From: Rhodobacter aestuarii
GTDB taxonomy: Bacteria; Pseudomonadota; Alphaproteobacteria; Rhodobacterales; Rhodobacteraceae
Reading direction: 5' to 3'
Assembly: GCF_900156655.1 (NCBI RefSeq)
Contig: NZ_FTOG01000011.1
Location: 62,001 to 126,000, forward strand
Length of the DNA stretch: 64,000 nt
The position numbers were made by a program, and so were the translations under genes. Numbering within the stretch: position 1 is the stretch's first letter; the number at the start of each line of letters is the position of its first letter. Positions 18,313-27,586 of the stretch are shown here, in pieces. Under the pieces are notes generated by a model that searched no databases, was not told the origin of the DNA, and saw only the letters and a program-made list of their open reading frames with translations.

Positions 18313-18657
18313 TTATACCGAGGGGTTGATGTCTTCTTCCGCCTCTTCAAGGCTGATACCCATCGCGTTGAGACCATCTTCCAGATAATCGGCCAGCATC
18401 GGCATACCGAGCAGATAATCTTCGGTCGGCGCGGTCGCTTCGGCCCGGGCAGTGGCATAGGCCTCGTCAAATTCTTCGGCCTCAAAGGTCTCGCGCCCAA
18501 TCCACGCCACGGCGGTCAGCGCGGCCTTTTCATCATCGTTCAGGTTCTCGATGAAGGCGCGCAATTCGCGCGCTTGGCCCGCGCCCGGCACGTCCGAATC
18601 GAACTTGCGCGCGCGGATGATGATATGGGCGATTTTTGACGGGCTAATCGGCAACAT
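18313..18657 (-). CDS. DUF3775 domain protein
   Basis: A 114-residue acidic, soluble protein of unknown function. ISPSKIAHIIIRARKFDSDVPG at the start and LNDDEKAALTAVAWIGRETFEAEEFDEA in the middle match DUF3775 as I remember it, a small family in alphaproteobacteria. The pattern of helices suggests an all-alpha fold. ATG at 18657 follows AGGAGAG at good spacing, which decides the start. It lies 54 bases downstream of rmuC on the same strand and may be cotranscribed. No catalytic residues are evident. Confidence 0.75.
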   Translation of the reverse strand: MLPISPSKIAHIIIRARKFDSDVPGAGQARELRAFIENLNDDEKAALTAVAWIGRETFEAEEFDEAYATARAEATAPTEDYLLGMPMLADYLEDGLNAMGISLEEAEEDINPSV

Positions 18658-18711
18658 GGGTGCTCTCCTTGCGCTCAGTTTCGCCGTTCACGGGTTCGTG
18701 TGCAAGCTTAT

Positions 18712-19872
18712 TCAGCGCTCAATCGGGATCACTTTCGGGGCCGATCCCGGCTCTTTCGCAAGGTCTTCAAAATCGAAGTTATCTAACCGATGCGCGCGCC
18801 TTCCCGCCTTTTCCGCAGAGATGCGAATTTCCTCAATGTCTTTGGCCGCCATCGCAAAATGCCGATCAAGGTTGGACACACGCCCGCCCAATCGCTCGAC
18901 ATCGCCGTAAAGCGCCGCCAATTCGCGCCGGATCGCGCCCGCCTGCTCGCGCATCCGCGCGTCTTTGAGCACCGCGCGCATGGTGTGCAGCGTCGCCATG
19001 CAGGTGGTGGGCGAAACGATCCAGACCTTCGCGGCAAAGCCCTCGCGCACCAGTTCGGGGAAATTGCCATGCAACTCGGCATAGACAGCCTCGGAGGGCA
19101 AAAACATCAGCGCACCATCGGCGGTCTCGCCTTCAATGATGTAGCGGTCCGCAATTGCCCGAATGTGGCTGCGCACCGAAATACGCATCATCCGCTGCGC
19201 TTCGATGATCTGGCTTTGGTTCTCGGCCCGGCGCAACGCCTCATAAGCCTCCAGCGGGAATTTGCTATCCACCACAATCGGCCCCGGCGGATTGGGCAGA
19301 TGGATCAAACAATCCGCCCGTCGCCCGTTTGAGAGCGTCGCCTGCATCGTAAACGCATCCGAGGGCAGCGCCTTTTTCACAATGTCATGCAGCTGAATTT
19401 CGCCAAAGGCGCCGCGGGTTTGCTTGTTTGAGAGAATATCTTGCAGCCCCAGCACATTGCCCGAAAGCTTCTCGATATTGGCTTGGGCCTTGTCGATCGC
19501 GTTTAGCCGTTGCTGCAAATCGCCCAGTGACCGCGCAGTACGGGTGGCAGAGCCATGAAGGCTTTCGTTCATCGCCCGGTTCACCTCGGCCAGCCGCGAT
19601 TCCATCAGCGCCAGCATCTTCGCTTGGCTCGCCGCCTGCGCCTCACTCACATGATGCAAGCCCCCTGCCAATTGGTGCTGGCCATCGGAAAGCGCCTGCA
19701 CCCTTTGCGCAAGTTGCATCAGGTTTCCGGTCAGCGGTTCAGCGGCGCGCGACGCCCGCGCCGCCGCGCGCAAGACAAGGAGAAGGAGCAACAACACCAA
19801 AGCCGCCGCGCCAAGCGCCCCCTGCACGAGCGGGTCGTGCAGGTCGATCAGATGCGTGCCAAGCTCGATCAT
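18712..19872 (-). CDS. rmuC: DNA recombination protein RmuC
   Basis: A 386-residue protein with one N-terminal membrane segment (about residues 15-36, very Leu-rich), a coiled coil to about residue 135, and the RmuC domain with QTRGAFGEIQL, IVVDSKFPLEAYEAL and VWIVSPTTCMATLHTMRAVL. RmuC limits inversions at short inverted repeats; the domain is related to PD-(D/E)xK nucleases (the Asp and Lys of DSKFPLE fit). Its ATG overlaps the stop of a small orphan gene (ATGA), which itself follows mutL, so mutL, the orphan and rmuC seem to form one unit. Confidence 0.93.
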   Translation of the reverse strand: MIELGTHLIDLHDPLVQGALGAAALVLLLLLLVLRAAARASRAAEPLTGNLMQLAQRVQALSDGQHQLAGGLHHVSEAQAASQAKMLALMESRLAEVNRAMNESLHGSATRTARSLGDLQQRLNAIDKAQANIEKLSGNVLGLQDILSNKQTRGAFGEIQLHDIVKKALPSDAFTMQATLSNGRRADCLIHLPNPPGPIVVDSKFPLEAYEALRRAENQSQIIEAQRMMRISVRSHIRAIADRYIIEGETADGALMFLPSEAVYAELHGNFPELVREGFAAKVWIVSPTTCMATLHTMRAVLKDARMREQAGAIRRELAALYGDVERLGGRVSNLDRHFAMAAKDIEEIRISAEKAGRRAHRLDNFDFEDLAKEPGSAPKVIPIER

Positions 19873-20162
19873 TCACTATCTCGAGAAAGACTCGAGAAAG
19901 CGATCACACCTGTACCTCCAATTTTTGTCCCATCGGAGTCGATGCTATCGATTCTTCCTCCGATTACGCTGACGTTGAAGGATTGCCCATTGATTGTGAG
20001 GATACCATTCAAAGCGCCACCATGATCAACCGCAGAAAGCATCAAACCATTTGCTACTGTGGCGTCGATCTCGATCTCTAGCTTCGCCTTTTGATCCTCA
20101 TACTTATGAAGAATTGCCTTTCCGCCTTCTTTCTTACCGCTCCGGCGCCGCAGTTGTGCCAT
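19869..20162 (-). CDS. Small hypothetical protein between mutL and rmuC
   Basis: I do not recognise this 97-residue protein. It has a basic N-terminus (MAQLRRRSGKKEGGKA), a mixed middle and a Gly/Ile/Ser-rich beta-like second half (GALNGILTINGQSFNVSVIGG), with no signal peptide or Cys. Base composition is visibly lower in GC than both neighbours, and an 11-base tandem repeat containing CTCGAGAAAG lies at its 3' end (19880-19900). GGGAGA within the mutL 3' end gives a good ribosome site, its ATG is one base after the mutL stop, and its stop overlaps the rmuC ATG. The fit at both ends argues that it is translated; composition argues for recent acquisition. Confidence 0.6.
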   Translation of the reverse strand: MAQLRRRSGKKEGGKAILHKYEDQKAKLEIEIDATVANGLMLSAVDHGGALNGILTINGQSFNVSVIGGRIDSIDSDGTKIGGTGVIAFSSLSRDSE

Positions 20163-20163
20163 T

Positions 20164-22035
20164 TCAAGTTCTCCCGAACAGCCGCTCGATATCGGACAGC
20201 TTCAATTCCACGTAGGTGGGCCGCCCGTGGTTGCATTGGCCCGAATGCGGCGTGGCTTCCATTTCGCGCAAAAGCGCGTTCATTTCCTCAACCCGCATTT
20301 GACGGCCCGAGCGGATCGAGCCGTGGCAGGCCATGCGGGACAAAACCGCTTCAATGCGGGCTTGCAGCTTCAAGCTTTCGCCTTGATCGGCGAGTTCATC
20401 GAGCACATCGCGCAACAGCGCGCCTGCATCAATTTCGCCCAAAATCGCGGGGGTTTCGCGCACAGCCACCGCGCCACCGCCAAAGGGCTCAATCGTCAGG
20501 CCAAGGCGTTGCAGATCGTCTGCCGCCTCCAGCAAGCGCGCCGCATCCGCGGGCGAAAATTCGACGATCTCTGGAATGAGCAGCGCCTGCGCCGCCACAC
20601 CATTTTGCGCCATTTGCTTTTTCAGCCGCTCATAGACCAGCCGTTCATGCGCGGCATGCTGATCCACGATCACCATGCCCCGCTCGGTCTGCGCGACGAT
20701 GTAATTTTCATGCACCTGCGCGCGCGCGGCCCCCAAGGGCTGGCGGGTGAGTTCGGGCGTCGCCTCTGGCACCGGCTCCACCCGCGCGCTTGGGGTGAAC
20801 GGGTCTGGCGTGGGTCCGGTGAAGGGCTGTGGCGCCTCGTCAAAGCTATGAAGCGGCATCTGCGCGGCATAGGCGTTTTGCCGCGCGCCATAGCTTGGCC
20901 GATCCATCTGATAGATGCGCGGTGGGCCCGTAGGTTCGGGCTGCATCGCGCCAAGGGTTGCCGTGGCCACGGTCGAAGACGCGCGATGCCCCGCCTGCGC
21001 CAATGCGTGGCGAATGCCCGTCACGATCAACCCGCGCGGCACGCCGGCCTCGCGAAAGCGCACCTCGGCCTTTGCGGGGTGCACGTTCACATCGACCCGC
21101 TCGGGATCGCAGGTGAGAAACAGCGCCGCCGCCGGATGCCGGTCACGCGACAGAAAATCCATATAAGCGGCACGCAAAGCGCCCAAAAGCATCCGGTCCC
21201 GCACCGGGCGGCCATTGACGAAAAGAAACTGCTCCACCGCCGCGCCGCGCGAATAGGTCGGCAAAGCGGCGTAGCCCGTGAGCCTGATCCCCTCGCGCTC
21301 CGCATCCAGCGCTACGGCGTTTTCGGCAAAGGCGCGGCCCAGAACCCGGCCCAAACGCCCTGAAAGCGCATCGAACAACTCGCCTTGTTCGGCATCGGCC
21401 CGAAAAATCTCGCGGCTCGTCTCGCCCTTCACCTCGCGCAGAGTAAAGCTGACGTAAGGCTCCGCCATCGCAAGCCGCTTGATCACGTCCGAGATTGCCT
21501 GCGCCTCGGCGCGGTCGGTGCGCAGGAATTTGAGCCGTGCCGGGGTGGCGTAGAACAAGTCGCGCAGTTCAACCACGGTGCCGCTGCTCAACGCCGCCGG
21601 TTTCACCGGGCCCATCGCGCCACCTGACACGGTGATTTGCACCGCCTCTTCCCCCGCGACGCGCGAGGTTATGGTGAGCCGCCCCACCGCCCCAAGGCTG
21701 GGCAAAGCTTCGCCGCGAAAGCCAAAACTGCGGATGTTGAGCAGATCGGTCCCGTCAATCTTGGAGGTCGCATGGCGCGAAAGCGCAAGCGGCAAATCCT
21801 CCGCCGTCATCCCGCAGCCGTCATCGGTGATGCGGATGAGCGTTTTGCCACCATCGGCATAGGCGACATCAATCCGGCTTGCCCCGGCATCAAGCGCGTT
21901 TTCGACAAGCTCTTTCACGGCAGAGGCGGGGCGTTCTACCACCTCGCCCGCCGCAATACGGTTGGCGGCAGCTTCATCAAGCTGCCGGATCACGGGGCGC
22001 TCGCTCGCGCCTATCTTGCGGGGTTCTGCGTTCAT
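20164..22035 (-). CDS. mutL: DNA mismatch repair protein MutL
   Basis: A 623-residue mismatch-repair protein. The N-terminal GHKL ATPase has [35 protein letters not shown] and [11 protein letters not shown]. After a Pro-rich linker (about residues 340-430), the C-terminal domain carries [12 protein letters not shown], the metal-binding motif of endonuclease-type MutL, plus [11 protein letters not shown] and [11 protein letters not shown]. It therefore should nick DNA itself, consistent with alphaproteobacteria generally lacking MutH. ATG at 22035 ([10 protein letters not shown]). It is followed after one base by the small orphan gene. Confidence 0.97.
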   Translation of the reverse strand: MNAEPRKIGASERPVIRQLDEAAANRIAAGEVVERPASAVKELVENALDAGASRIDVAYADGGKTLIRITDDGCGMTAEDLPLALSRHATSKIDGTDLLNIRSFGFRGEALPSLGAVGRLTITSRVAGEEAVQITVSGGAMGPVKPAALSSGTVVELRDLFYATPARLKFLRTDRAEAQAISDVIKRLAMAEPYVSFTLREVKGETSREIFRADAEQGELFDALSGRLGRVLGRAFAENAVALDAEREGIRLTGYAALPTYSRGAAVEQFLFVNGRPVRDRMLLGALRAAYMDFLSRDRHPAAALFLTCDPERVDVNVHPAKAEVRFREAGVPRGLIVTGIRHALAQAGHRASSTVATATLGAMQPEPTGPPRIYQMDRPSYGARQNAYAAQMPLHSFDEAPQPFTGPTPDPFTPSARVEPVPEATPELTRQPLGAARAQVHENYIVAQTERGMVIVDQHAAHERLVYERLKKQMAQNGVAAQALLIPEIVEFSPADAARLLEAADDLQRLGLTIEPFGGGAVAVRETPAILGEIDAGALLRDVLDELADQGESLKLQARIEAVLSRMACHGSIRSGRQMRVEEMNALLREMEATPHSGQCNHGRPTYVELKLSDIERLFGRT

Positions 22036-22082
22036 TCCACTAGGGATAGCATAAGGCAGAAAGGGCCTAAAGAGATTCGGAA

Positions 22083-23399
22083 TTACTTCAGATCAGCAGG
22101 CTGGCCCACCACAACAAAGCGCAAAGCCTCCGCATTCAACAAGCGCTGCGCGACGCGGGCCACATCTTCTGCCGTCACCGCCTCAACCTGCGCATTGCGG
22201 GTGTTGATGTAATCCACCGGCATATGGCTGAGCTGCATCCCCGCCAAAATATCAGCAATCTTGCCATTGCCGTCGAACCGGAGCGGATAGGCCCCAGTCA
22301 GATAGGTCTTGGCATCGGACAGCTCTTTATCGCTTACCGCACCCGCAGCCGCGCGTGCCCATTCGGCCTTCACAATCTCGATCGCCTCGGCGACCTTTTC
22401 ATTGGCAGATGCAAAGCTGCCCTGCCATGTCTCGGCCAGATCCTTGGGCACGAGATAGGTATAGATGCCATAGGTCAGGCCGCGTTTCTCGCGCACCTCG
22501 TCCATAAGGCGCGAAGAAAAGCCGCCCGCACCGAGAATTTGATTGAGCACATAAGCAGCGAAGAAATCGGGATCATCCATCGCGATCCCCTCTTGCCCAA
22601 AGATCACCACCGATTGCGGCGTATCAAAGGGGACAACGGTCACGCCCCCGCTTAGACCCAATTCCGCGCGCGGCGGCATCTCTGCCCCGGTTTCGGGCAA
22701 ATCGCCCAGCAATGTGTCGAGAAGCGGCCCCAATTCCTCGGGCGTGATATCGCCCACGGCGGAAACCACCAGCCGATCTTTGGCCATGACACGGGCTTTC
22801 GCCTCAAACATGTCTTCGCGGGTAAGCGCCTGCACGCTTTTGGTCGTGCCATTGAGCGAAGACCCATAGGGATGATCGCCATAGGCAAGCTTGCGGAAAG
22901 CTTCCCCCGCAAGGGCGTTCGGGTCTTGCGCATCAGAGGCGATGATCGACAGCACCTGCCCGCGCACCCGGTCCACCGAGGCTTGGTCGAAGTGCGGCTC
23001 AACCAATGCGCCGCGCAACAACGAGACCGCAGCGGCGCGGTTTTCACTCAGCATCCGCGCCGAGACCGAAAGCGCATCATCATCCACATCAAAATGGAAG
23101 GTGGCGGCCAAAGCCTCCTGCGCAGCGGCAAAGCCTTGGCTATCAAGATCGGCAGAGCCCTCCTCAAGCGTTGCCGTCATCAGGTTGATCGCGCCGCGCT
23201 TGCCCGGCGCGTCAAGGCTCGCCCCTCCCCGGAAACGGATTTCAAGCGCCGTGAAAGGGATGTCATGCGCCTCCACAAGCCAAGCGTGGATGCCGCCGGG
23301 GGAGGTGACCTCTTCAATCTCAATCGCCTGCGCGGGCAGAGCGAGGAGGCAGGCGATCAGGGTGAGCGCCGCAAAGCGCAAGCGCAGGACAAAGCTCAT
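22083..23399 (-). CDS. M16 family zinc peptidase-like protein, non-catalytic partner
   Basis: A 438-residue exported protein with signal peptide [25 protein letters not shown]. It has the two-lobed M16 fold but lacks the HxxEH zinc site: the expected position reads [14 protein letters not shown]. It keeps the C-lobe [14 protein letters not shown] region (Arg/Tyr pair). Such proteins pair with an active M16 subunit, as in mitochondrial processing peptidase or bacterial M16B heterodimers. Its start overlaps the stop of the active partner (ATGA), supporting a 1:1 complex in the periplasm. The substrate is unknown. Confidence 0.9.
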   Translation of the reverse strand: MSFVLRLRFAALTLIACLLALPAQAIEIEEVTSPGGIHAWLVEAHDIPFTALEIRFRGGASLDAPGKRGAINLMTATLEEGSADLDSQGFAAAQEALAATFHFDVDDDALSVSARMLSENRAAAVSLLRGALVEPHFDQASVDRVRGQVLSIIASDAQDPNALAGEAFRKLAYGDHPYGSSLNGTTKSVQALTREDMFEAKARVMAKDRLVVSAVGDITPEELGPLLDTLLGDLPETGAEMPPRAELGLSGGVTVVPFDTPQSVVIFGQEGIAMDDPDFFAAYVLNQILGAGGFSSRLMDEVREKRGLTYGIYTYLVPKDLAETWQGSFASANEKVAEAIEIVKAEWARAAAGAVSDKELSDAKTYLTGAYPLRFDGNGKIADILAGMQLSHMPVDYINTRNAQVEAVTAEDVARVAQRLLNAEALRFVVVGQPADLK

Positions 23400-24778
23400 T
23401 GTGCCACCTCCGGCGACAGAACGGGGTCAACCGCTGGGGCGACTACCGGAACAATCGGTGCCGGGGCGGGTTCGGCATAAACAGTCACCGCGCGCGCCGG
23501 GTCAAAGATCGTGCGCGCAGCATCCATCACCTCTTCCGGGGTGACAGACATCAGCGCGGCGGGCCAGCCCTGCACATCGGCAATGGTGAACCCCGAGGCC
23601 AGCGCCTCGCCATAGCGGCGGGCGAGGGCTTGGGTGTTGTCTTGCTCATAGACTTCGCTGGCACGAATTTGGGTGCGAATCCGCTCAAACTGCGCCGGGT
23701 CGATGCCTGCGGCGAGGAAATCTTGCAGCGCCTTATCGAGCGCGGCTTCCAGTTCCGGCAGGCTCACATCTTTCGCGGGCATCGCCGCGAGAGAGAAGGT
23801 CGTTTTATCAATTGCCATCCCGTCGTAGCCCGCCGACGCATGGATCGCATCGCCCGTTTCAAACAAAAGCTTGCGCCCCAAGACCGAAGTCGCGGCGTTA
23901 CCGCCCAGAATTTCCGACAGAATCGTCAGCGCGGCAGCCGCTTTTTGATCGCCCGGGTCTCGCTCCGGGGCGAGATAACTGCGCATCAGGTAAGGCTGGG
24001 CAATCCGCGCATCACGGTAGATCATCCGACGCTCGGCGCGTTGCGGGGGTTCCTGCGGGCGGGCACGCGGCGGAGTATCGGCCGAAGGCGCGAGCGGGCC
24101 ATAATATTCCTCGGCCAAGCTGCGCACTTGCTCGGGCGTGACATCCCCGGCCACCACCAGCACGGCATTGTTCGGCGCGTAGAAGCGCTTGTACCATGCC
24201 AGCGCGTCATCGCGGGTCAGCGCTTCCATCTCTTGCCGCCAGCCGATGATCGGCGTGCCATAGGGGCTGTTGAGGAACTGCGCCGCGCGCATCTGTTCGC
24301 GCAAAAGCGCGCTCGGATCGCTGTCGGTGCGCTGCGCGCGTTCTTCCAAAATCACATCGCGTTCGGTCTGCCAATCATCGGGAGAAATACGCAGATGGCG
24401 CATCCGATCGGCTTCCATCTTCATCACCAGCTCCAGCCGATCCGCTGCGATGCGCTGGTAATAGGCGGTGTAATCATACGAGGTGAAGGCATTGTCCGAG
24501 CCGCCATTGGCCGAGACGGTCTTCGACAACTCGCCCGCCGCCATCGTGTCGGTGCCTTTGAACATCAAATGTTCAAGGTAATGCGCGATGCCGGATTTGC
24601 CGCGCATCTCATCGGCAGAGCCAGCCTTATACCAGACCATCTGCACCACAACCGGGGCACGGTGATCCTCGATCACCACCGCTTCAAGGCCATTGGCAAG
24701 GGTGAAATGGGTCACAGGCGCAGCAGATGCGCTGGTGGCGAAGACAGCCAAAACAAGGGCAGCGAAAGCGGCGCGCAT
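23396..24778 (-). CDS. M16 family zinc metallopeptidase, catalytic partner
   Basis: A 460-residue periplasmic peptidase. MRAAFAALVLAVFATSASAA is a signal peptide. SGIAHYLEHLMFKGT holds the inverted zinc motif HxxEH, and the downstream Glu of the ERDVILEERAQR region completes the site. The second lobe follows (GGNAATSVLGRKLLFETGDA). It ends with a Pro/Val/Ala-rich tail. GGGAGG precedes ATG 24778. It is translationally coupled to the catalytically dead homologue downstream. Gene order with the DUF3035 lipoprotein and lspA is common in Rhodobacteraceae. Confidence 0.93.
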   Translation of the reverse strand: MRAAFAALVLAVFATSASAAPVTHFTLANGLEAVVIEDHRAPVVVQMVWYKAGSADEMRGKSGIAHYLEHLMFKGTDTMAAGELSKTVSANGGSDNAFTSYDYTAYYQRIAADRLELVMKMEADRMRHLRISPDDWQTERDVILEERAQRTDSDPSALLREQMRAAQFLNSPYGTPIIGWRQEMEALTRDDALAWYKRFYAPNNAVLVVAGDVTPEQVRSLAEEYYGPLAPSADTPPRARPQEPPQRAERRMIYRDARIAQPYLMRSYLAPERDPGDQKAAAALTILSEILGGNAATSVLGRKLLFETGDAIHASAGYDGMAIDKTTFSLAAMPAKDVSLPELEAALDKALQDFLAAGIDPAQFERIRTQIRASEVYEQDNTQALARRYGEALASGFTIADVQGWPAALMSVTPEEVMDAARTIFDPARAVTVYAEPAPAPIVPVVAPAVDPVLSPEVAQ

Positions 24779-24868
24779 GAAAACCTCCCTAGGGTTGCGC
24801 TCAACTTAGTGGCGCCGGGCGGGCAGGCAACCGCGATGCATCAACTTTGACGCAGGTTTGATCGCGCG

Positions 24869-25420
24869 TTACGGCAAAGCGTCCTGCGCCACGCCCGAGG
24901 GCGGCGCGGCAGGCGTGCGCAATCCGGCACGGCGCCAGCGCTCCAGTTCAGCCGCTTGGTCGAGCGACATCGGCTCATAGGCCTTGTAATAGACGTTCAC
25001 GTTGAAGAGCCGCTCCAAGAGCCGCCCATCGTTCTTGCGACGGAATTCAAGATCTTCAGCCGCCAGTTGGGCACGAATATCGGCAGATGTGCCATACCGC
25101 GAAGCTTGCGCCAAAAGTGCCCCGTCGCCACGTGGCACGCTGCCAGCGCGCAGACGATCCGGGTTGCCGCCGAGCGCGGCGACAGCATCGGCTTCGGGGG
25201 TCGGGTCGGCGATATTGGCGCCCCCCGGCGTCGGGTCCGGCAGCATTGCCAAATCCTCGGGCATCTCAAGCGGCTTGGTCGGCAGAATGCCGAATTCATC
25301 GGGCCCCGAAGTCGCAGAGCGCAGATGCATAAGCTGCGGCTGTTTTTCGGCACGCGAACAGCCAGCCAAGGCCAGCGCCGTCACAAGCGCAATCCCGAGC
25401 GTGTTCGTCACCGATCGCAT
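24869..25420 (-). CDS. DUF3035 family lipoprotein
   Basis: A 183-residue predicted lipoprotein. MRSVTNTLGIALVTALALAGC is a signal peptide with lipobox LAGC. The mature part has the DUF3035 hallmarks GPDEFGILPTKPLEMPEDLAMLPDP and a C-terminal RLLERLFNVNVYYKAYEP. Function unknown. I place the start at ATG 25420, preceded by GGGGTGG; ATG 25432 or TTG 25441 are possible but lack a clear ribosome site. It lies between lspA, whose product would cleave its signal peptide, and the M16 peptidase pair on the same strand. Confidence 0.82.
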   Translation of the reverse strand: MRSVTNTLGIALVTALALAGCSRAEKQPQLMHLRSATSGPDEFGILPTKPLEMPEDLAMLPDPTPGGANIADPTPEADAVAALGGNPDRLRAGSVPRGDGALLAQASRYGTSADIRAQLAAEDLEFRRKNDGRLLERLFNVNVYYKAYEPMSLDQAAELERWRRAGLRTPAAPPSGVAQDALP

Positions 25421-25495
25421 GAGCCACCCCATAGATAGCAAGTTATTGCCCCGTCTTAGCCTATCACCGCCGCCGCGTCACGCCCGAAAGCCAGC

Positions 25496-25975
25496 TTAGC
25501 CCTGGCGTTTCGTTTGGCCGTCCCCGGTAAAAAGCACAAGCCCCGCCGCGCCCGCAAAAATTGCGATATCCGCAACATTAAAGGAATAGGGGTTTTGCCA
25601 GAACGGCAAGGACATATTGAGAAAATCGGCCACCGCCCCATAGGCGAGCCGGTCGATCACATTGCCGAGCGCACCGCCCACAAGAAGCCCCGCCGCCAAA
25701 TGCACGCGGCGCTGATGCGGCGCCCGCCCGATCCACACAAGCACCCAAGCCGAGATCGCCAGCGCCACCCCAATCAGCACCCAGCGCGTGATGGTATCAT
25801 CGCCCGCGAAAAGACCAAAGTTGACGCCGCGATTCCACGCCATGCGCAGGTTGAGCCAAGGCGGGGCGACATCAATCGCCCCAACCCGGTCCAAACCCAA
25901 CCAATGCACGACGTAATACTTCGACACTTGGTCGAGCATCAGGATCGTTGCACTGGTCCAGCCGAGCAAACGCAT
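25496..25975 (-). CDS. lspA: Lipoprotein signal peptidase (signal peptidase II)
   Basis: A 159-residue inner-membrane aspartyl protease that removes signal peptides from prolipoproteins. Four hydrophobic segments are visible, and the catalytic Asp pair sits in [19 protein letters not shown] and [11 protein letters not shown]. The conserved [10 protein letters not shown] loop is present. The start at 25975 ([16 protein letters not shown]) is chosen because the 18-residue extension lies inside purH; the gene begins 7 bases after the purH stop. Several of its likely clients are encoded in this window (LptE, DUF3576 and DUF3035 lipoproteins). Confidence 0.95.
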   Translation of the reverse strand: MRLLGWTSATILMLDQVSKYYVVHWLGLDRVGAIDVAPPWLNLRMAWNRGVNFGLFAGDDTITRWVLIGVALAISAWVLVWIGRAPHQRRVHLAAGLLVGGALGNVIDRLAYGAVADFLNMSLPFWQNPYSFNVADIAIFAGAAGLVLFTGDGQTKRQG

Positions 25976-25982
25976 GTTTAGC

Positions 25983-27569
25983 TCAGTGGCGGAAGTGGCG
26001 CATGCCGGTGAAGACCATGGCCAAGCCACGCTCGTTCGCGGCGTCGATCACCTCTTGGTCGCGCATCGACCCACCGGGCTGGATAAGCGCCGTCGCGCCC
26101 GCTTCCGCCGCCGTGATCAGACCATCGGCAAAGGGGAAGAACGCATCCGAGGCGACAACCGAGCCTTGGGTGAGCGGCGCGCTCAAGCCCATCGCTTCGG
26201 CCATATCTTGCGATTTGCGCGCGGCGATCCGGGTGCTGTCAACGCGGCTCATTTGGCCGGCCCCTACGCCTACGGTGGCCCCGTCTTTGACATAGATGAT
26301 CGCGTTCGATTTGACGTGTTTGGCCACTTTCCAAGCGAACAGCAGGTCTTTCAACTCTTGCTCGGTGGGCGCGCGTTCGGTCACGACCTTCAGATCGTCG
26401 AGCGTGATCGCACCGTTGTCTTTGCCTTGCACCAAGAAACCACCCGCCACTTGGCGATAGGTGGTGATCGCGGCTTTCGGGTCCGGCAGCGCGCCGGTGG
26501 TCAGCAGGCGCAGGTTTTTCTTGGCAGCGAAGACGGCTTTCGCCTCATCCGTCGCTTCAGGCGCGATGACGACCTCGGTGAAGATCTTCACGATCTCTTC
26601 CGCCGTGGCGGCATCAAGCACTTGGTTCAGCGCGATGATCCCGCCAAAGGCCGAGGTGCGGTCGCAATCGAAGGCACGGGTATAGGCTTCCGTCAGCGTG
26701 GCACCGGTCGCCACACCACAGGGGTTGGCGTGTTTGATGATCGCGCAAGCGGGCGCGGCACGGTCAAACTCAGCCACCAGTTCAAAGGCGGCATCGGTGT
26801 CGTTGATGTTGTTGTAGCTCAGCTCTTTGCCTTGGTGCTGTGCGGCAGTGGCCACGCCCGGGCGTCCCGAACCATCAAGGTAGAAGGCGGCGGATTGGTG
26901 CGGGTTTTCACCATAGCGCAGGGTTTGCGCCAGCTCACCGGCAAAGGCGCGGCGGCGCGGCGTTTCTTCGCCAATCGCGCCCGCCATCCAAGTGGAAACC
27001 GCCGCATCATAAGCCCCCGTGCGGGCATAGGCGATTTGCGCGAGCTTTTGGCGGAAGGCGAGCGTGGTCGCGCCGTCATTCGCATCCAGTTCAGCCAGCA
27101 CCGCATCGTAATCTTGCACATCGACCACGGTCGCGACGAAAGCATGGTTCTTGGCCGCCGCGCGGATCATCGCCGGGCCGCCAATGTCGATGTTTTCGAT
27201 GCAATCATCATAAGCCGCGCCTTTGGCGACGGTGGCCTCAAACGGGTAAAGGTTCACGACGAGCAGGTCGATCACCTCAATGCCGTGGGTTTCCATCGCG
27301 GTGACATGCTCTTTGTTGTCACGCAGCGCCAAAAGACCGCCGTGCACTTTGGGGTGCAGGGTCTTCACGCGGCCATCCATCATTTCCGGGAAGCCCGTGA
27401 CATCGGCCACGTCGCGCACATTCAGCCCCGCTTCGCGCAGCGTTTTCGCGGTACCGCCGGTCGAGAGCAGCTCCACCCCACGCGCGGCCAGCGCACGGGC
27501 AAAATCAACAAGCCCGGTCTTGTCGGAGACAGACAGCAGGGCGCGGGTCAGGGGGACGGGTCTGGTCAC
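25983..27569 (-). CDS. purH: Bifunctional AICAR transformylase / IMP cyclohydrolase
   Basis: A 528-residue enzyme for the last two steps of de novo IMP synthesis. The N-terminal MGS-like cyclohydrolase domain ([34 protein letters not shown]) spans to about residue 190; the rest is the transformylase, with [11 protein letters not shown] containing the catalytic Lys-His pair. The start codon is GTG at 27569, with AAAGGA upstream. It precedes lspA by 7 bases and follows the heparinase-like gene by 17 bases, so it sits within a long minus-strand unit. Confidence 0.97.
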   Translation of the reverse strand: MTRPVPLTRALLSVSDKTGLVDFARALAARGVELLSTGGTAKTLREAGLNVRDVADVTGFPEMMDGRVKTLHPKVHGGLLALRDNKEHVTAMETHGIEVIDLLVVNLYPFEATVAKGAAYDDCIENIDIGGPAMIRAAAKNHAFVATVVDVQDYDAVLAELDANDGATTLAFRQKLAQIAYARTGAYDAAVSTWMAGAIGEETPRRRAFAGELAQTLRYGENPHQSAAFYLDGSGRPGVATAAQHQGKELSYNNINDTDAAFELVAEFDRAAPACAIIKHANPCGVATGATLTEAYTRAFDCDRTSAFGGIIALNQVLDAATAEEIVKIFTEVVIAPEATDEAKAVFAAKKNLRLLTTGALPDPKAAITTYRQVAGGFLVQGKDNGAITLDDLKVVTERAPTEQELKDLLFAWKVAKHVKSNAIIYVKDGATVGVGAGQMSRVDSTRIAARKSQDMAEAMGLSAPLTQGSVVASDAFFPFADGLITAAEAGATALIQPGGSMRDQEVIDAANERGLAMVFTGMRHFRH

Positions 27570-27586
27570 GGTGGCAGGTCCTTTGA

